Under the pieces are notes generated by a model. The model searched no databases. It was not told the DNA's origin and was given only the letters and a program-made list of their open reading frames with translations. Shown here one piece after another: positions 1 to 6,797 of a DNA stretch of 11,879 bases. The stretch is taken from contig DAOWDM010000062.1 of assembly GCA_030639035.1 (NCBI GenBank), forward strand, positions 1 to 11,879, in the 5' to 3' direction. Position 1 is the stretch's first letter. The number at the start of each line of letters is the position of its first letter. The position numbers and the translations under genes were made by a program. This DNA comes from Alphaproteobacteria bacterium. Its GTDB lineage: Bacteria > Pseudomonadota > Alphaproteobacteria > DAOWDM01.

Positions 1-1234
1 CATTAAGAATGGTTGGATTTTCTAAATATAATCCAAGACAAAGCAGTGAGCATGCAAGATTATTGTGATTATGGGCAGAAAACAGCCGTTTTTTTTCCAT
101 ACTGCGTATATGAAGAGATTTGCGGAAATAACTTGCTGCATCTTTCATGTTGGTTATTTTTTTAACGTCATCTTCAGCAAGAATACTGCGTACATAAGAA
201 ACTCGTCCAAGAAGATCCTGAACATCAGCCCAATGCATAGGATTACTTTTAATTGTCCAGATTTTTTCTGCTATTTTAAGAGAAGATTTTGCCTTTTCTA
301 TTGATCCATCTTTTTTTCTCTGATGAAAAGCTATTTGATAAAAAGATCTTCCTATTTTGGTATATGCTCTAGCAACTTCATCTGGAAAATATTTTTGCGG
401 TAAGTTTTTTAAAGCTTCTTCAAAAGCAAGGCTCGCTACTTCTTGCGGGCTGTTTTCCTGATTTAATTCTTCAGGCTTTGTCATTAATAGCAAAGCATCA
501 CCAAGATGAAGCTGTCCTGCAGCCCATGACAAAGAAGTTTTTGATTCTTTTTCAAGAATAGAAAGAGCTTTATTGCAAAAATCGGCAGCTTTTGAAGCAC
601 TTGAGTTCTTATCAAAAAGTTTTGCATGAAGACGATAGATATTGCTTAGGCAAATAAGATTATTGGCAAGATATAGAGGCTTTATATCAGGCATTTTTGC
701 GAAAAGTGCTTCAAAAAGCTCAGCCGCTTTTGAAACAACAGCTTTTTGTATGTTAACTTCATCTTTTGTTACAGGAACAACAGCAGAAATTACAGCAACA
801 TAAAAAAGTTGAGAAAGTTTTTGGTTGGTCTCTACTGGTAAATCAAGGCTATCAATATGCTCAAAAACAGAAAGGTTAAGCTCAGGTTCTTCGGCAGCTA
901 GAAAATGCAGCTGCATATCCCCTTCTTTCAAGCTTCCCCAAACAAGCAAATCAGCTTCTGTTTTTGCAAGAATCTTTAAGCCTTTTTTTCTAGCAATGCG
1001 AAAAGAACGACCTGTGTTTTTTTCATATATGGGAATTTTAAATTTATTAGGGTAAACAGATGCAGAAATATATTTATGGTTTTTAATGATGTTTGCAAGA
1101 GCTTCCCCGCTTTCATCAAGGTCGTCTCCTTCAAGATTCGTCAGCAGTATATTATAGTTTACATTTTTAACATCGTTGGATTTATTCTTGTTTTTGCTTG
1201 CAAAAAGGGTCTTAAGACGGGCTATGAATTTCAT
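1..1234 (-). CDS. TPR-like helical repeat protein (3' end beyond window)
   Basis: The minus strand is open without a stop from an ATG at 1234 to the left edge, giving 411 codons with no terminus, so the gene is partial. The start is supported by an AAGGAT ribosome-binding site about 9 bases upstream and an extended -10 promoter further up. Residues 1-25 are basic, with no signal peptide. Residues about 28-112 look like a mixed alpha/beta domain (NILLTNLEGDD near 28-38, EADLLVWGSL near 93-102). From about residue 140 the protein is helix-rich with TPR-like spacing of Ala, Leu and aromatics, for example AASYFRKSLHIRS followed by NNLACSLLCLG near the edge. From memory, alphaproteobacteria carry proteins that join such an N-terminal domain to TPRs, sometimes in signalling proteins, but I cannot assign a function. 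A cytoplasmic scaffold is an inference. The C-terminus, which may carry an effector domain, is not visible. Confidence 0.85.
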   Translation of the reverse strand, partial: MKFIARLKTLFASKNKNKSNDVKNVNYNILLTNLEGDDLDESGEALANIIKNHKYISASVYPNKFKIPIYEKNTGRSFRIARKKGLKILAKTEADLLVWGSLKEGDMQLHFLAAEEPELNLSVFEHIDSLDLPVETNQKLSQLFYVAVISAVVPVTKDEVNIQKAVVSKAAELFEALFAKMPDIKPLYLANNLICLSNIYRLHAKLFDKNSSASKAADFCNKALSILEKESKTSLSWAAGQLHLGDALLLMTKPEELNQENSPQEVASLAFEEALKNLPQKYFPDEVARAYTKIGRSFYQIAFHQRKKDGSIEKAKSSLKIAEKIWTIKSNPMHWADVQDLLGRVSYVRSILAEDDVKKITNMKDAASYFRKSLHIRSMEKKRLFSAHNHNNLACSLLCLGLYLENPTILN

Positions 1235-1274
1235 CTTAATGATATCCTTTTTATAAAAATCTCAACATTATTAG

Positions 1275-1283
1275 ATTATATCA
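1275..1283 (-). promoter_or_regulatory. Extended -10 promoter of the TPR-like gene
   Basis: Read on the minus strand, this is TGATATAAT: a perfect TATAAT preceded by TGN, the extended -10 form. It lies about 40 bases upstream of the ATG at 1234, leaving a leader of roughly 34 bases that contains the AAGGAT ribosome-binding site. No good -35 hexamer is seen, which is tolerated with an extended -10. It implies that the TPR-like gene is transcribed separately from the M23 gene upstream. Confidence 0.5.
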
Positions 1284-1315
1284 TAAATAAAATAAAACAA
1301 AGACGATAAAAATCG
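1284..1315 (-). terminator. Weak candidate terminator after the M23 peptidase gene
   Basis: Just after the M23 stop codon, the minus strand reads CGAT-TTTT-ATCG (1315-1304), a 4-bp stem, then a T-rich tract (TCTTTGTTTTATTTTATTT). The stem is short, so intrinsic termination would be inefficient, but position and T-tract fit. It abuts the extended -10 promoter of the next gene. Confidence 0.28.
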
Positions 1316-1324
1316 CAACTAAAT

Positions 1325-2125
1325 CTAATTAAAATTTAAGGTTGTTTGTGGGTCGAGTTTTACATTTCCCCAACTAATTCCCCAGTGTAAATGTGCTCCT
1401 GTAGAACGTCCTGTGCTTCCTACATAACCTATTATGTCGCCTTGGTTTACAATATCGCCTTTTTTTACGTTGATTTTACTCATGTGAATATAGATGGTTT
1501 CCAACATATGTCCGTGGTCAATCATTATAGTTTTTCCAGTATAGAACATATCTTCATGCACTAAAGAAATCACTCCGTCAGAAGCCGCCTTTACTGGAGT
1601 CCCTGTAGGTGCTGCAATATCAACTCCTGAATGAGGGGAGCGAGGTTTGCCGTTTAAGATTCTTTGTGAACCAAAAATGCCTGTAATTACTCCTTCGGCA
1701 GGCTGTATAAAGCCTTTTGTAAAATATGGATTTTTTGAGTTTATTTTTCTTACATCTTTAATCAAAGCAAGCTCTGCATATATCCTTTTTAGCTCCTTTT
1801 CATCAGGAGTTACATGTTTTGCAGGAAGTCCATTTATTTTTTGAATTTTCCAGTTTCTTTTAGCAACGGATAACTTGGTTTTTAGTTCTTTTCCATTTGG
1901 AAGTTTTTCTATCAATTCGGATTTTGCTTTAGCGTCTCTGCCAAATCCGAATACAAAACGCCCATCTTTGGCAACTTTTAACAGCTTTCCATCAAAAAGA
2001 ACTTCCGTTCCAGAAATAGTTTTTCCGAAAACAATTGCCCCTTGTTTTATATCTCCTGACAAATCAGCGGCAAAGGCTTGTTGAGACAAAAATAAAACTG
2101 CAAAAATATATAGTATTTTTTTCAT
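1325..2125 (-). CDS. Secreted M23-family peptidoglycan endopeptidase (LytM/murein DD-endopeptidase type)
   Basis: This encodes a 266-residue zinc metallopeptidase expected to cleave peptidoglycan cross-links in the periplasm. Residues 1-19 (MKKILYIFAVLFLSQQAFA) are a clear signal peptide with an A-F-A cleavage site. That is why I start at 2125 and not at an in-frame ATG 25 codons upstream, which lies inside xseA. Residues about 20-130 form an uncharacterised N-terminal region, partly beta-rich. The M23 (LytM) domain spans about 145-262 and is complete: HSGVD supplies H165 and D169, IYIHM supplies H214, and HLH supplies H245 and H247, matching the zinc-ligand and catalytic pattern of active members. 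It is therefore unlikely to be a degenerate EnvC/NlpD-type activator. Its ATG follows the xseA stop by one base, so it should be co-transcribed and translationally coupled with xseA. The substrate bond is not determined by the sequence. Confidence 0.93.
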   Translation of the reverse strand: MKKILYIFAVLFLSQQAFAADLSGDIKQGAIVFGKTISGTEVLFDGKLLKVAKDGRFVFGFGRDAKAKSELIEKLPNGKELKTKLSVAKRNWKIQKINGLPAKHVTPDEKELKRIYAELALIKDVRKINSKNPYFTKGFIQPAEGVITGIFGSQRILNGKPRSPHSGVDIAAPTGTPVKAASDGVISLVHEDMFYTGKTIMIDHGHMLETIYIHMSKINVKKGDIVNQGDIIGYVGSTGRSTGAHLHWGISWGNVKLDPQTTLNFN

Positions 2126-2126
2126 G

Positions 2127-3404
2127 TTAAAAAAGGCTTCCCTGTCTTTCGTCTGTTTTTTTATTACGTTTTGCCTGTTTTTTAGGAGCATGTTTTCCAT
2201 CGTTTACTAATACATTTACTGCACCGTCTTTGAATTCAACCTGCCATTTATCCCCTGTAACAGCTTTTGATGCTGTAGTTACAGGATTGCCTTTTGTGTC
2301 TTTTACAAGAGAAAAGCCTCTGTTTAAGATTTTTTTGAAAGAATAGCTTTCCAGTAATTCAGCAAGCTGTTTTATATCTGTTTCTTTACGCTCTACGTAA
2401 TTTGGAAAAGTATTTTCCAGCCTTTCTGTCCAGTCATCAAGACGCTGAGAGCTGTTTCCTATCAGCCTTTCAAGATTAGGAATCCCTCTAGACATGCCTG
2501 TAAGTCTTATCTGATTTTCATCAAACAGCCTGCGAATTCCGTTTATTAGTCTTGAATCACGTGATGAAACATGAGCAAGAAGCTCTATCCGCACTGGAAC
2601 AGCTTTTTCTGCCGCACCTGTAGGCGTTGGAGCTCGAAGGTCTGAAGCATAATCAACCAAAGTCGTATCTGTTTCATGCCCTACCGCAGAAATTACTGGA
2701 ATTTTAGAATCTGCTACAGCTCTCACTACAATTTCTTCATTAAAAGCCCACAAATCTTCTAGGCTTCCGCCTCCTCTGGCTACAATCAGAACATCAGGTT
2801 TTGGAATGTCATTTATTGGAAAATTGTTGAAATGTTTAACAGCTTCTGCAATCTGCTCCGCTGCTTTTTCTCCTTGAACAAGTACAGGATATAGTATGAC
2901 TCTGCGTGGGAATCTATCGAAAAGGCGGTGTAGAATATCCTTGAAAACAGCCCCTGTAGGGGAAGTAACAACTCCGATTACATCAGGAAGAAATGGAATT
3001 TTCTTTTTTCGGCTTATGTCAAACAAGCCTTCTGCAGCAAGCTTTTTCCGCCTGTCCTCCAGCATTTTCAGCAAAGCACCTTCGCCTGCAAATTCCATGC
3101 TTTCAATGATAATTTGATATTTGGAGCGATTGGGATAGGTGGTTAATCTGCCAGTACATATGACTTCTAAGCCGTCTTCAGGCTTAACGGATAGTTTTCC
3201 AGCCATTCCACGCCAGCAAATAGCATCAATAACAGCAGATTCATCTTTAAGAGCTAAATACATATGCCCAGAAGAGGCTTGTTTAAAGCCTGATATTTCC
3301 CCCCGAACTCTCACAAACGAAAAGGAGCTTTCAACCGTCTTTTTCAAAGCAGAAGAAAGCTCACTTACAGAAAATGTAGGTAGTTTTTCTATTTTATTAG
3401 TCAT
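2127..3404 (-). CDS. xseA: Exodeoxyribonuclease VII large subunit
   Basis: XseA is the catalytic subunit of exonuclease VII, which degrades single-stranded DNA from both ends together with several copies of the small subunit XseB; no xseB is in this window. The 425-residue protein is slightly shorter than the E. coli enzyme (about 456). Residues about 8-105 form the OB-fold DNA-binding domain (VRVRGEISGFK near 31-41). The catalytic domain contains FKDILHRLF (D156), VARGGGSLEDLWAFNEE (208-224) and SAVGHETDTTLVDYASDLRAPTP (239-261, with H243 and D246), the family signatures. A helical stretch of about 265-375, where the family has a coiled coil, is shorter than in E. coli. The C-terminal segment LNRGFSLVKD is also typical. 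The ATG directly abuts the stop of the upstream secreted-protein gene, and the M23 gene follows after one base, so this is a tightly coupled operon. Confidence 0.97.
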   Translation of the reverse strand: MTNKIEKLPTFSVSELSSALKKTVESSFSFVRVRGEISGFKQASSGHMYLALKDESAVIDAICWRGMAGKLSVKPEDGLEVICTGRLTTYPNRSKYQIIIESMEFAGEGALLKMLEDRRKKLAAEGLFDISRKKKIPFLPDVIGVVTSPTGAVFKDILHRLFDRFPRRVILYPVLVQGEKAAEQIAEAVKHFNNFPINDIPKPDVLIVARGGGSLEDLWAFNEEIVVRAVADSKIPVISAVGHETDTTLVDYASDLRAPTPTGAAEKAVPVRIELLAHVSSRDSRLINGIRRLFDENQIRLTGMSRGIPNLERLIGNSSQRLDDWTERLENTFPNYVERKETDIKQLAELLESYSFKKILNRGFSLVKDTKGNPVTTASKAVTGDKWQVEFKDGAVNVLVNDGKHAPKKQAKRNKKTDERQGSLF

Positions 3405-3839
3405 TTAATAATTACATTCTTTCGAGAGTTTTTTTTCTTCTTTTTTAAGTCTAAGAGTACCTGAAATAATTTCAACATGTGAAATTGTATTAGATTTAAA
3501 ATATTCGTTAGCAGTTTTTTTCAGCATTTCATTAGCCGATGACAAATCACCTTTTGCCAGCATCCGTCCATCTATTGGCTTTTCATTCAATGCTATGAGA
3601 AACTTTTCAAAAACATGCGGAGTTGCACTGCAAAACATATCAAAATTATCATATGATGGAGTAACTTTTATTGTTATCTCAACATAAGACGGATAACGGC
3701 GGCTTTTTTTCAATGGTATTGTCATCGAAGGCAAAAACACAGACTTGCTTTCCAAAGCTTCAATAACAGGAGCAGCCTCTTCTGCTATGACAGGAGCAGT
3801 TAAAACCATAAGTATAAAAACAGCTAATAATCTATACAT
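3405..3839 (-). CDS. Small secreted protein, FliL-like periplasmic domain (function unknown)
   Basis: The 144-residue product begins with MYRLLAVFILMVLTAPVIAEEA, a convincing signal peptide with likely cleavage after V-I-A (about residue 19). The mature part reads as a short alpha/beta domain: SVFLPSMTIPLKK (a beta strand), YVEITIKVTPSYDNF, then a helix (ATPHVFEKFLIAL), a second helix (SANEMLKKTANEYFK) and a final strand (ISHVEIISGTLRLKK). This order resembles FliL-like periplasmic domains in short alphaproteobacterial proteins as I remember them; it is a fold-level impression, not an assignment, and no flagellar genes are nearby. The mature protein has two cysteines, in the motifs MFC and KECNY. 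It sits between tadA and xseA, and its ATG is preceded by a run of eight G that seems to act as the ribosome-binding site. Confidence 0.78.
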   Translation of the reverse strand: MYRLLAVFILMVLTAPVIAEEAAPVIEALESKSVFLPSMTIPLKKSRRYPSYVEITIKVTPSYDNFDMFCSATPHVFEKFLIALNEKPIDGRMLAKGDLSSANEMLKKTANEYFKSNTISHVEIISGTLRLKKEEKKLSKECNY

Positions 3840-3845
3840 AAATTG

Positions 3846-3853
3846 CCCCCCCC
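3846..3853 (-). promoter_or_regulatory. Homopolymeric G8 tract in Shine-Dalgarno position
   Basis: The plus strand has eight C, so the minus-strand mRNA reads TAA-GGGGGGGG-CAATTT-ATG between the tadA stop codon (3854-3856) and the ATG at 3839. With only 14 bases between the two genes, the G run is the only purine-rich sequence that could pair with the 16S rRNA tail. Six bases separate it from the ATG. Length changes by slippage would alter the ribosome-binding site strength or spacing without affecting tadA coding. Confidence 0.55.
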
Positions 3854-4306
3854 TTATTTACGAAGCTTCTTAAAAAAATCTTTTAGTAAATTAGAGCAGT
3901 CCGTTTCCATAATTCCTCCATAGACTTCTGGTCTGTGATGGCATGTTTTATGGCTAAAAACTCTTGCTCCATGCTCCACTCCGCCACTTTTAGGGTCATA
4001 AGCTCCAAAATACAGTCTGCGAATACGTGCATGAGAAATAGCTGCAGCACACATAGGGCAAGGCTCTAACGTAACATATAAATCACATTCTTCAAGCCTG
4101 ACCTGTCCAAGTTTTTCCGCAGCTTCACGGATAACCAGAATTTCTGCATGAGCAGTAGGGTCTTTAAGTTCTTCAACTCGATTGCCAGAAGAAGCAATGA
4201 TTTCTCCGCTTTTTCCGTTGACTATAACAGCTCCTACAGGGACTTCTCCTGATATTTCGGCTTTTAAAGCGTTATTAAGTGCCTGTTTCATAAAATTTTG
4301 TTTCAT
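3854..4306 (-). CDS. tadA: tRNA-specific adenosine-34 deaminase
   Basis: TadA converts adenosine to inosine at the wobble position (A34) of tRNA-Arg(ACG), allowing decoding of CGN codons. The 150-residue product has the normal family length and the complete zinc deaminase motifs: PTAHAE with H53 and the proton-shuttling E55, and PCPMC with C83 and C86. N42 and the KSGGVEHG segment are also typical. The start is ambiguous: the ATG at 4306 and an in-frame ATG at 4291 (MKQALNNALKAE) both lack a clear ribosome-binding site, and the shorter form still covers the family core. A perfect TATAAT lies just upstream, so tadA probably heads the operon tadA - secreted protein - xseA - M23. It is divergent from the transglycosylase/rluB/rsmD operon. 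Linkage of tadA with rluB and rsmD is a recognisable alphaproteobacterial arrangement. Confidence 0.96.
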   Translation of the reverse strand: MKQNFMKQALNNALKAEISGEVPVGAVIVNGKSGEIIASSGNRVEELKDPTAHAEILVIREAAEKLGQVRLEECDLYVTLEPCPMCAAAISHARIRRLYFGAYDPKSGGVEHGARVFSHKTCHHRPEVYGGIMETDCSNLLKDFFKKLRK

Positions 4307-4321
4307 AACATCTTGTTTTAT

Positions 4322-4327
4322 ATTATA
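4322..4327 (-). promoter_or_regulatory. Candidate -10 box for the tadA operon
   Basis: The minus strand reads TATAAT here, in the 85-base divergent gap between tadA and the transglycosylase gene. No convincing -35 hexamer stands at 16-18 bases. A start about 7 bases downstream would leave a leader under 12 bases before the ATG at 4306, or about 25 bases before the alternative ATG at 4291. This slightly favours the shorter tadA start. Confidence 0.3.
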
Positions 4328-4391
4328 TTGCTTTGAAATTCAGCATAACATTTTAAGTTTATTTTATAAATCAACTACAAACAGAATTATT

Positions 4392-5480
4392 ATGACTCTT
4401 GATGCCGCAACTGAAGTTTCTGTCGGCGGTTATCAAATTGACCGCAGAGTGCTTACAAATATTGTAGAAGCCAGCAGACGTACTGGCATTGATTTCCAAT
4501 ACATGCTTGCTAAAGCGGGGCAGGAAAGCAGTTTTGCAATTACAGCTAAATCCAGCAGTTCGACTGCAACGGGGCTATATCAATTCACTTCGCAAACATG
4601 GCTTGAGCTTATGAAAGTTCATGGCGGAAAATACGGCTATAAAAATTTTGCTGACCAAATAAAACGCAGAAAAAACGGCAAAGGCTATACCGTTCGCAAT
4701 AGAACAGTAAGAAGAACTATTCTTAATTTAAGAAGAAATTCTCGTGCCTCTGCTCTTCTTGCCGCTGAATATACTAAAAGCAATCATCGAATCCTTAAAA
4801 ACAGATTGTGCAGAGCAATAAATTCTGAAGATTTATATCTGGCTCATTTTCTAGGGGCTGCAGGAGCAATAAGGCTTATTAAGGCTGTTATCAAAAAACC
4901 GCTAGATTCTGCTGTAAAGCTGTTTCCTGATGCTGCAAAAAGCAATCCTAGGATTTTTTATAAAAAATATAGCAAAAAACACCGCAGCGTAAAGGAAGTC
5001 GACAGAATAATTAAACGTTTATTCCACAATGCAATCAGCAGATTCACCAATCTTTCACCTGACGTTTTCACTGCTATTCATCAAGTTCTTCCAAGGCATG
5101 GAATAGCTTTGCAAACTCTTACCGCTCCTGTTGAAAAACAAAAAAGCCGTTCTTTTAAAGCTTTAAAGCCTGATGATGCAAATAGTTATAAAACAGGCAC
5201 TGATTTAGATGATTTTTCTTTTTTTATATCATCGGAAGATTCGTTAGAAAATTTATCTTCAGACATAGAAATTATGGAACGCTATCGTAATGTAAATTTT
5301 ACTTTCCTAGAAGAATTGAAAATTTCTACTGTTTCTTTTACATATGAGCTAAAAACGCTTAATCTGGAAATAGAAATTGAGCCTGCTGATTCTATTGAGA
5401 AAACGACCATTAAACAAATTAACGGCAGAAAAGACATTTCTGCAACTCCTTTTCATTTTGAAATAATCGGACAAAAATAA
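4392..5480 (+). CDS. Lytic transglycosylase-like (SLT-domain) protein without signal peptide
   Basis: The 362-residue product has an SLT/muramidase-like N-terminal domain at about residues 15-130. FQYMLAKAGQESSF places the likely catalytic glutamate at E45, and SSSTATGLYQFTSQTWL (residues 55-71) is the typical following motif. DLYLAHFLGAAGAIRLI further on matches the end of this domain in alphaproteobacterial homologues as I recall them. Lytic transglycosylases cleave the MurNAc-GlcNAc bond. The C-terminal part from about residue 250 is acidic and unrecognised. I use the ATG at 4392 because the longer in-frame extension to 4182 is antisense to tadA. There is no signal peptide and no strong ribosome-binding site. 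The hydrophobic in-frame stretch just upstream has no ATG, GTG or TTG to start from. How the protein reaches the wall is unclear; from memory, related proteins also lack signals. Its stop is one base from the rluB start. Confidence 0.85.
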   Translation: MTLDAATEVSVGGYQIDRRVLTNIVEASRRTGIDFQYMLAKAGQESSFAITAKSSSSTATGLYQFTSQTWLELMKVHGGKYGYKNFADQIKRRKNGKGYTVRNRTVRRTILNLRRNSRASALLAAEYTKSNHRILKNRLCRAINSEDLYLAHFLGAAGAIRLIKAVIKKPLDSAVKLFPDAAKSNPRIFYKKYSKKHRSVKEVDRIIKRLFHNAISRFTNLSPDVFTAIHQVLPRHGIALQTLTAPVEKQKSRSFKALKPDDANSYKTGTDLDDFSFFISSEDSLENLSSDIEIMERYRNVNFTFLEELKISTVSFTYELKTLNLEIEIEPADSIEKTTIKQINGRKDISATPFHFEIIGQK

Positions 5481-5481
5481 C

Positions 5482-6228
5482 ATGACAGACGACACTATTA
5501 AAGGCGAACGCATCGCAAAAGTTATTGCACGAGCAGGAATATGCTCCAGACGTGAAGCAGAGCGACTTATAAATGACGGCAAAGTAAAAGTAGATAGAAA
5601 AACTATCACTAGCCCTGCTTTGAATGTTACGGCTAAAAATGTAATTGCAGTCAACGGAAAAATTATTCCTGCAAGGGATTCTTCTAGGATTTGGCGTTAT
5701 TATAAACCTGCTGGAATTGTTACAACTCACAAAGACCCCGAAGGAAGACCAACTGTATTTGAACAATTGCCTGCCAATTTCCCAAGAGTCATATCTGTAG
5801 GAAGGCTTGATATAAGCTCCGAAGGACTGCTTCTACTCACAAATGACGGAGAACTTGCCAGACATATGGAATTGCCGTCAACAGGCTGGACTCGAAGATA
5901 CAGAGCAAGAGTTCACGGGGTTGTAGACGAAAAAAGACTCGCCGACCTTGCAAAAGGCATAACTGTTGACGGTGTCAGATATGGCTCTATACAAGCTGTT
6001 GTAGAGAAAAAACAACGCAGCAACACATGGCTCAGCATATCAATAAAAGAAGGCAAAAACCGTGAAATACGAAAGGTTATGGAGCATTTAGGGCTTCAGG
6101 TAACTAGGCTGATACGCACCGCATACGGTCCTTTTCAGCTGGGTTCTCTGCCAAAAGGAAAAACCGAAGAAGTCCCAACAAAAGTAATAAAAGACCAACT
6201 AGGAGCTTCATCAAAAAGCAATCGTTGA
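5482..6228 (+). CDS. rluB: 23S rRNA pseudouridine synthase, RluB-type
   Basis: This enzyme isomerises uridine to pseudouridine in large-subunit rRNA (position 2605 for RluB in E. coli). Residues about 9-60 are an S4 RNA-binding domain (RIAKVIARAGICSRREAERL). The RsuA/RluB/E/F-type catalytic domain follows: YYKPAGIVTTHKDPEGRPT at about 73-91, GRLDISSEGLLLLTND at 107-122 with catalytic D110, and the signature KNREIRKVMEHLGL at 192-205. The 248-residue length suits RluB; RluE and RluF are alternatives within the family, but the S4 domain and the linkage to rsmD and tadA favour RluB. The ATG follows the transglycosylase stop by one base, which suggests coupled translation. The C-terminus lacks the long basic tail seen in some RluB proteins. 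Confidence 0.93.
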   Translation: MTDDTIKGERIAKVIARAGICSRREAERLINDGKVKVDRKTITSPALNVTAKNVIAVNGKIIPARDSSRIWRYYKPAGIVTTHKDPEGRPTVFEQLPANFPRVISVGRLDISSEGLLLLTNDGELARHMELPSTGWTRRYRARVHGVVDEKRLADLAKGITVDGVRYGSIQAVVEKKQRSNTWLSISIKEGKNREIRKVMEHLGLQVTRLIRTAYGPFQLGSLPKGKTEEVPTKVIKDQLGASSKSNR

Positions 6229-6251
6229 CTTAGACAAAAGGCTGGTTTAAT
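6225..6251 (+). promoter_or_regulatory. Possible promoter ahead of the pentapeptide-repeat pair
   Basis: TTGACT (6225-6230) overlaps the rluB stop codon, and TTTAAT (6246-6251) follows after 15 bases; each is one base off consensus. The spacing is shorter than the optimal 17. The ATG of the first pentapeptide gene is 38 bases further on, preceded by AAGGA. It would let the pair be expressed apart from rluB, but in AT-rich DNA such matches arise by chance. Confidence 0.3.
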
Positions 6252-6289
6252 GTTTTAGTGTTCGTTTAGTTAAAAAAGGAATAAGAATT

Positions 6290-6784
6290 ATGTTGTTTAA
6301 AAAAGCTATCGAATTAAAAAATAGGAATGGAGACGTTGTTTTTAAGTCAAAAAAGGCTAAAAACATCAAAGAATGCCTTGAACTTGCTGTTAAATCAGGT
6401 GTTGAAACTTGTTTCTTAGACCTTAAAGGGGCAAAGCTTGAAGGAATAAACCTCGCAGGAGCAGAACTTCAAGGAGCAAACCTTGAATGGGCAATTCTTG
6501 AAGGAGCAATTCTTGAAGGAGCAAACCTTGAAGGGGCAATCCTTAAAGGGGCAAATCTTGAAGGGGCAAACCTTAAAAAAGCAAACCTTAAATTGGCATA
6601 CCTTGAAGGAGCGAACCTTGAAGTGGCAAAACTTGATGGTGCTGATTTTACAAATGTAAAAACATCAACACCTGAGATTCGTCAAAAACTTCAAGAAAAA
6701 GCTAAAAAAGCAGACGATGTTGCAAAAATTGCAAATGCTCAATCTATGATTAAAGCCGCAAGCATTAGCAACAAGCAGAGATAA
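6290..6784 (+). CDS. Pentapeptide-repeat protein, short paralogue
   Basis: The 164-residue protein has three parts. Residues 1-43 form an N-terminal segment (IELKNRNGDVVF, then a helix NIKECLELAVKSGV). Residues about 44-123 are roughly 16 pentapeptides of the A(N/D)LxG type, expected to fold as a right-handed quadrilateral beta helix. Residues 124-164 are a charged, probably helical tail (STPEIRQKLQEKAKKADD). There is no signal peptide or membrane segment, so it is probably cytoplasmic. A good ribosome-binding site (AAGGA) precedes the ATG. The next gene, 13 bases on, is a close paralogue with the same N- and C-terminal segments. From memory, short N-terminal segments like this occur in pentapeptide proteins of phages and host-associated bacteria. 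The pair sits between rluB and rsmD. Function unknown: DNA-mimic gyrase protection (Qnr/MfpA) is known for some pentapeptide proteins, but nothing here shows it. Confidence 0.93.
   Translation: MLFKKAIELKNRNGDVVFKSKKAKNIKECLELAVKSGVETCFLDLKGAKLEGINLAGAELQGANLEWAILEGAILEGANLEGAILKGANLEGANLKKANLKLAYLEGANLEVAKLDGADFTNVKTSTPEIRQKLQEKAKKADDVAKIANAQSMIKAASISNKQR
6419..6658 (+). repeat. 15-bp tandem repeat encoding about 16 pentapeptides
   Basis: The coding DNA is a tandem array of a 15-base unit close to GCAAACCTTGAAGGA, kept in frame. One 30-residue block (64-93) starts with NLEWA, the same aromatic-marked block that recurs in the longer paralogue. A 48-base stretch (6572-6619) is identical to 7185-7232 in the neighbour gene, and 6641-6669 is identical to 7419-7447. 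Confidence 0.9.
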
Positions 6785-6797
6785 TAGGATAAATATC

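Noticed and set aside
65..1309. Three short plus-strand frames (65-304, 825-1055, 1076-1309)
   Set aside because: They lie opposite the continuous minus-strand gene, lack ribosome-binding sites and resemble no family.
2126..2200. Upstream start of the M23 peptidase gene inside xseA
   Set aside because: A signal peptide begins exactly at the ATG at 2125; the longer form would bury it behind 25 hydrophilic residues.
4182..4391. In-frame upstream extension of the transglycosylase-like gene
   Set aside because: It runs antisense through the start of tadA, encodes no family sequence, and the homologous part begins right after the ATG at 4392.
5349..5766. Minus-strand frames opposite the transglycosylase end and rluB
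   Set aside because: They are antisense to well-supported genes and show no recognisable motifs.
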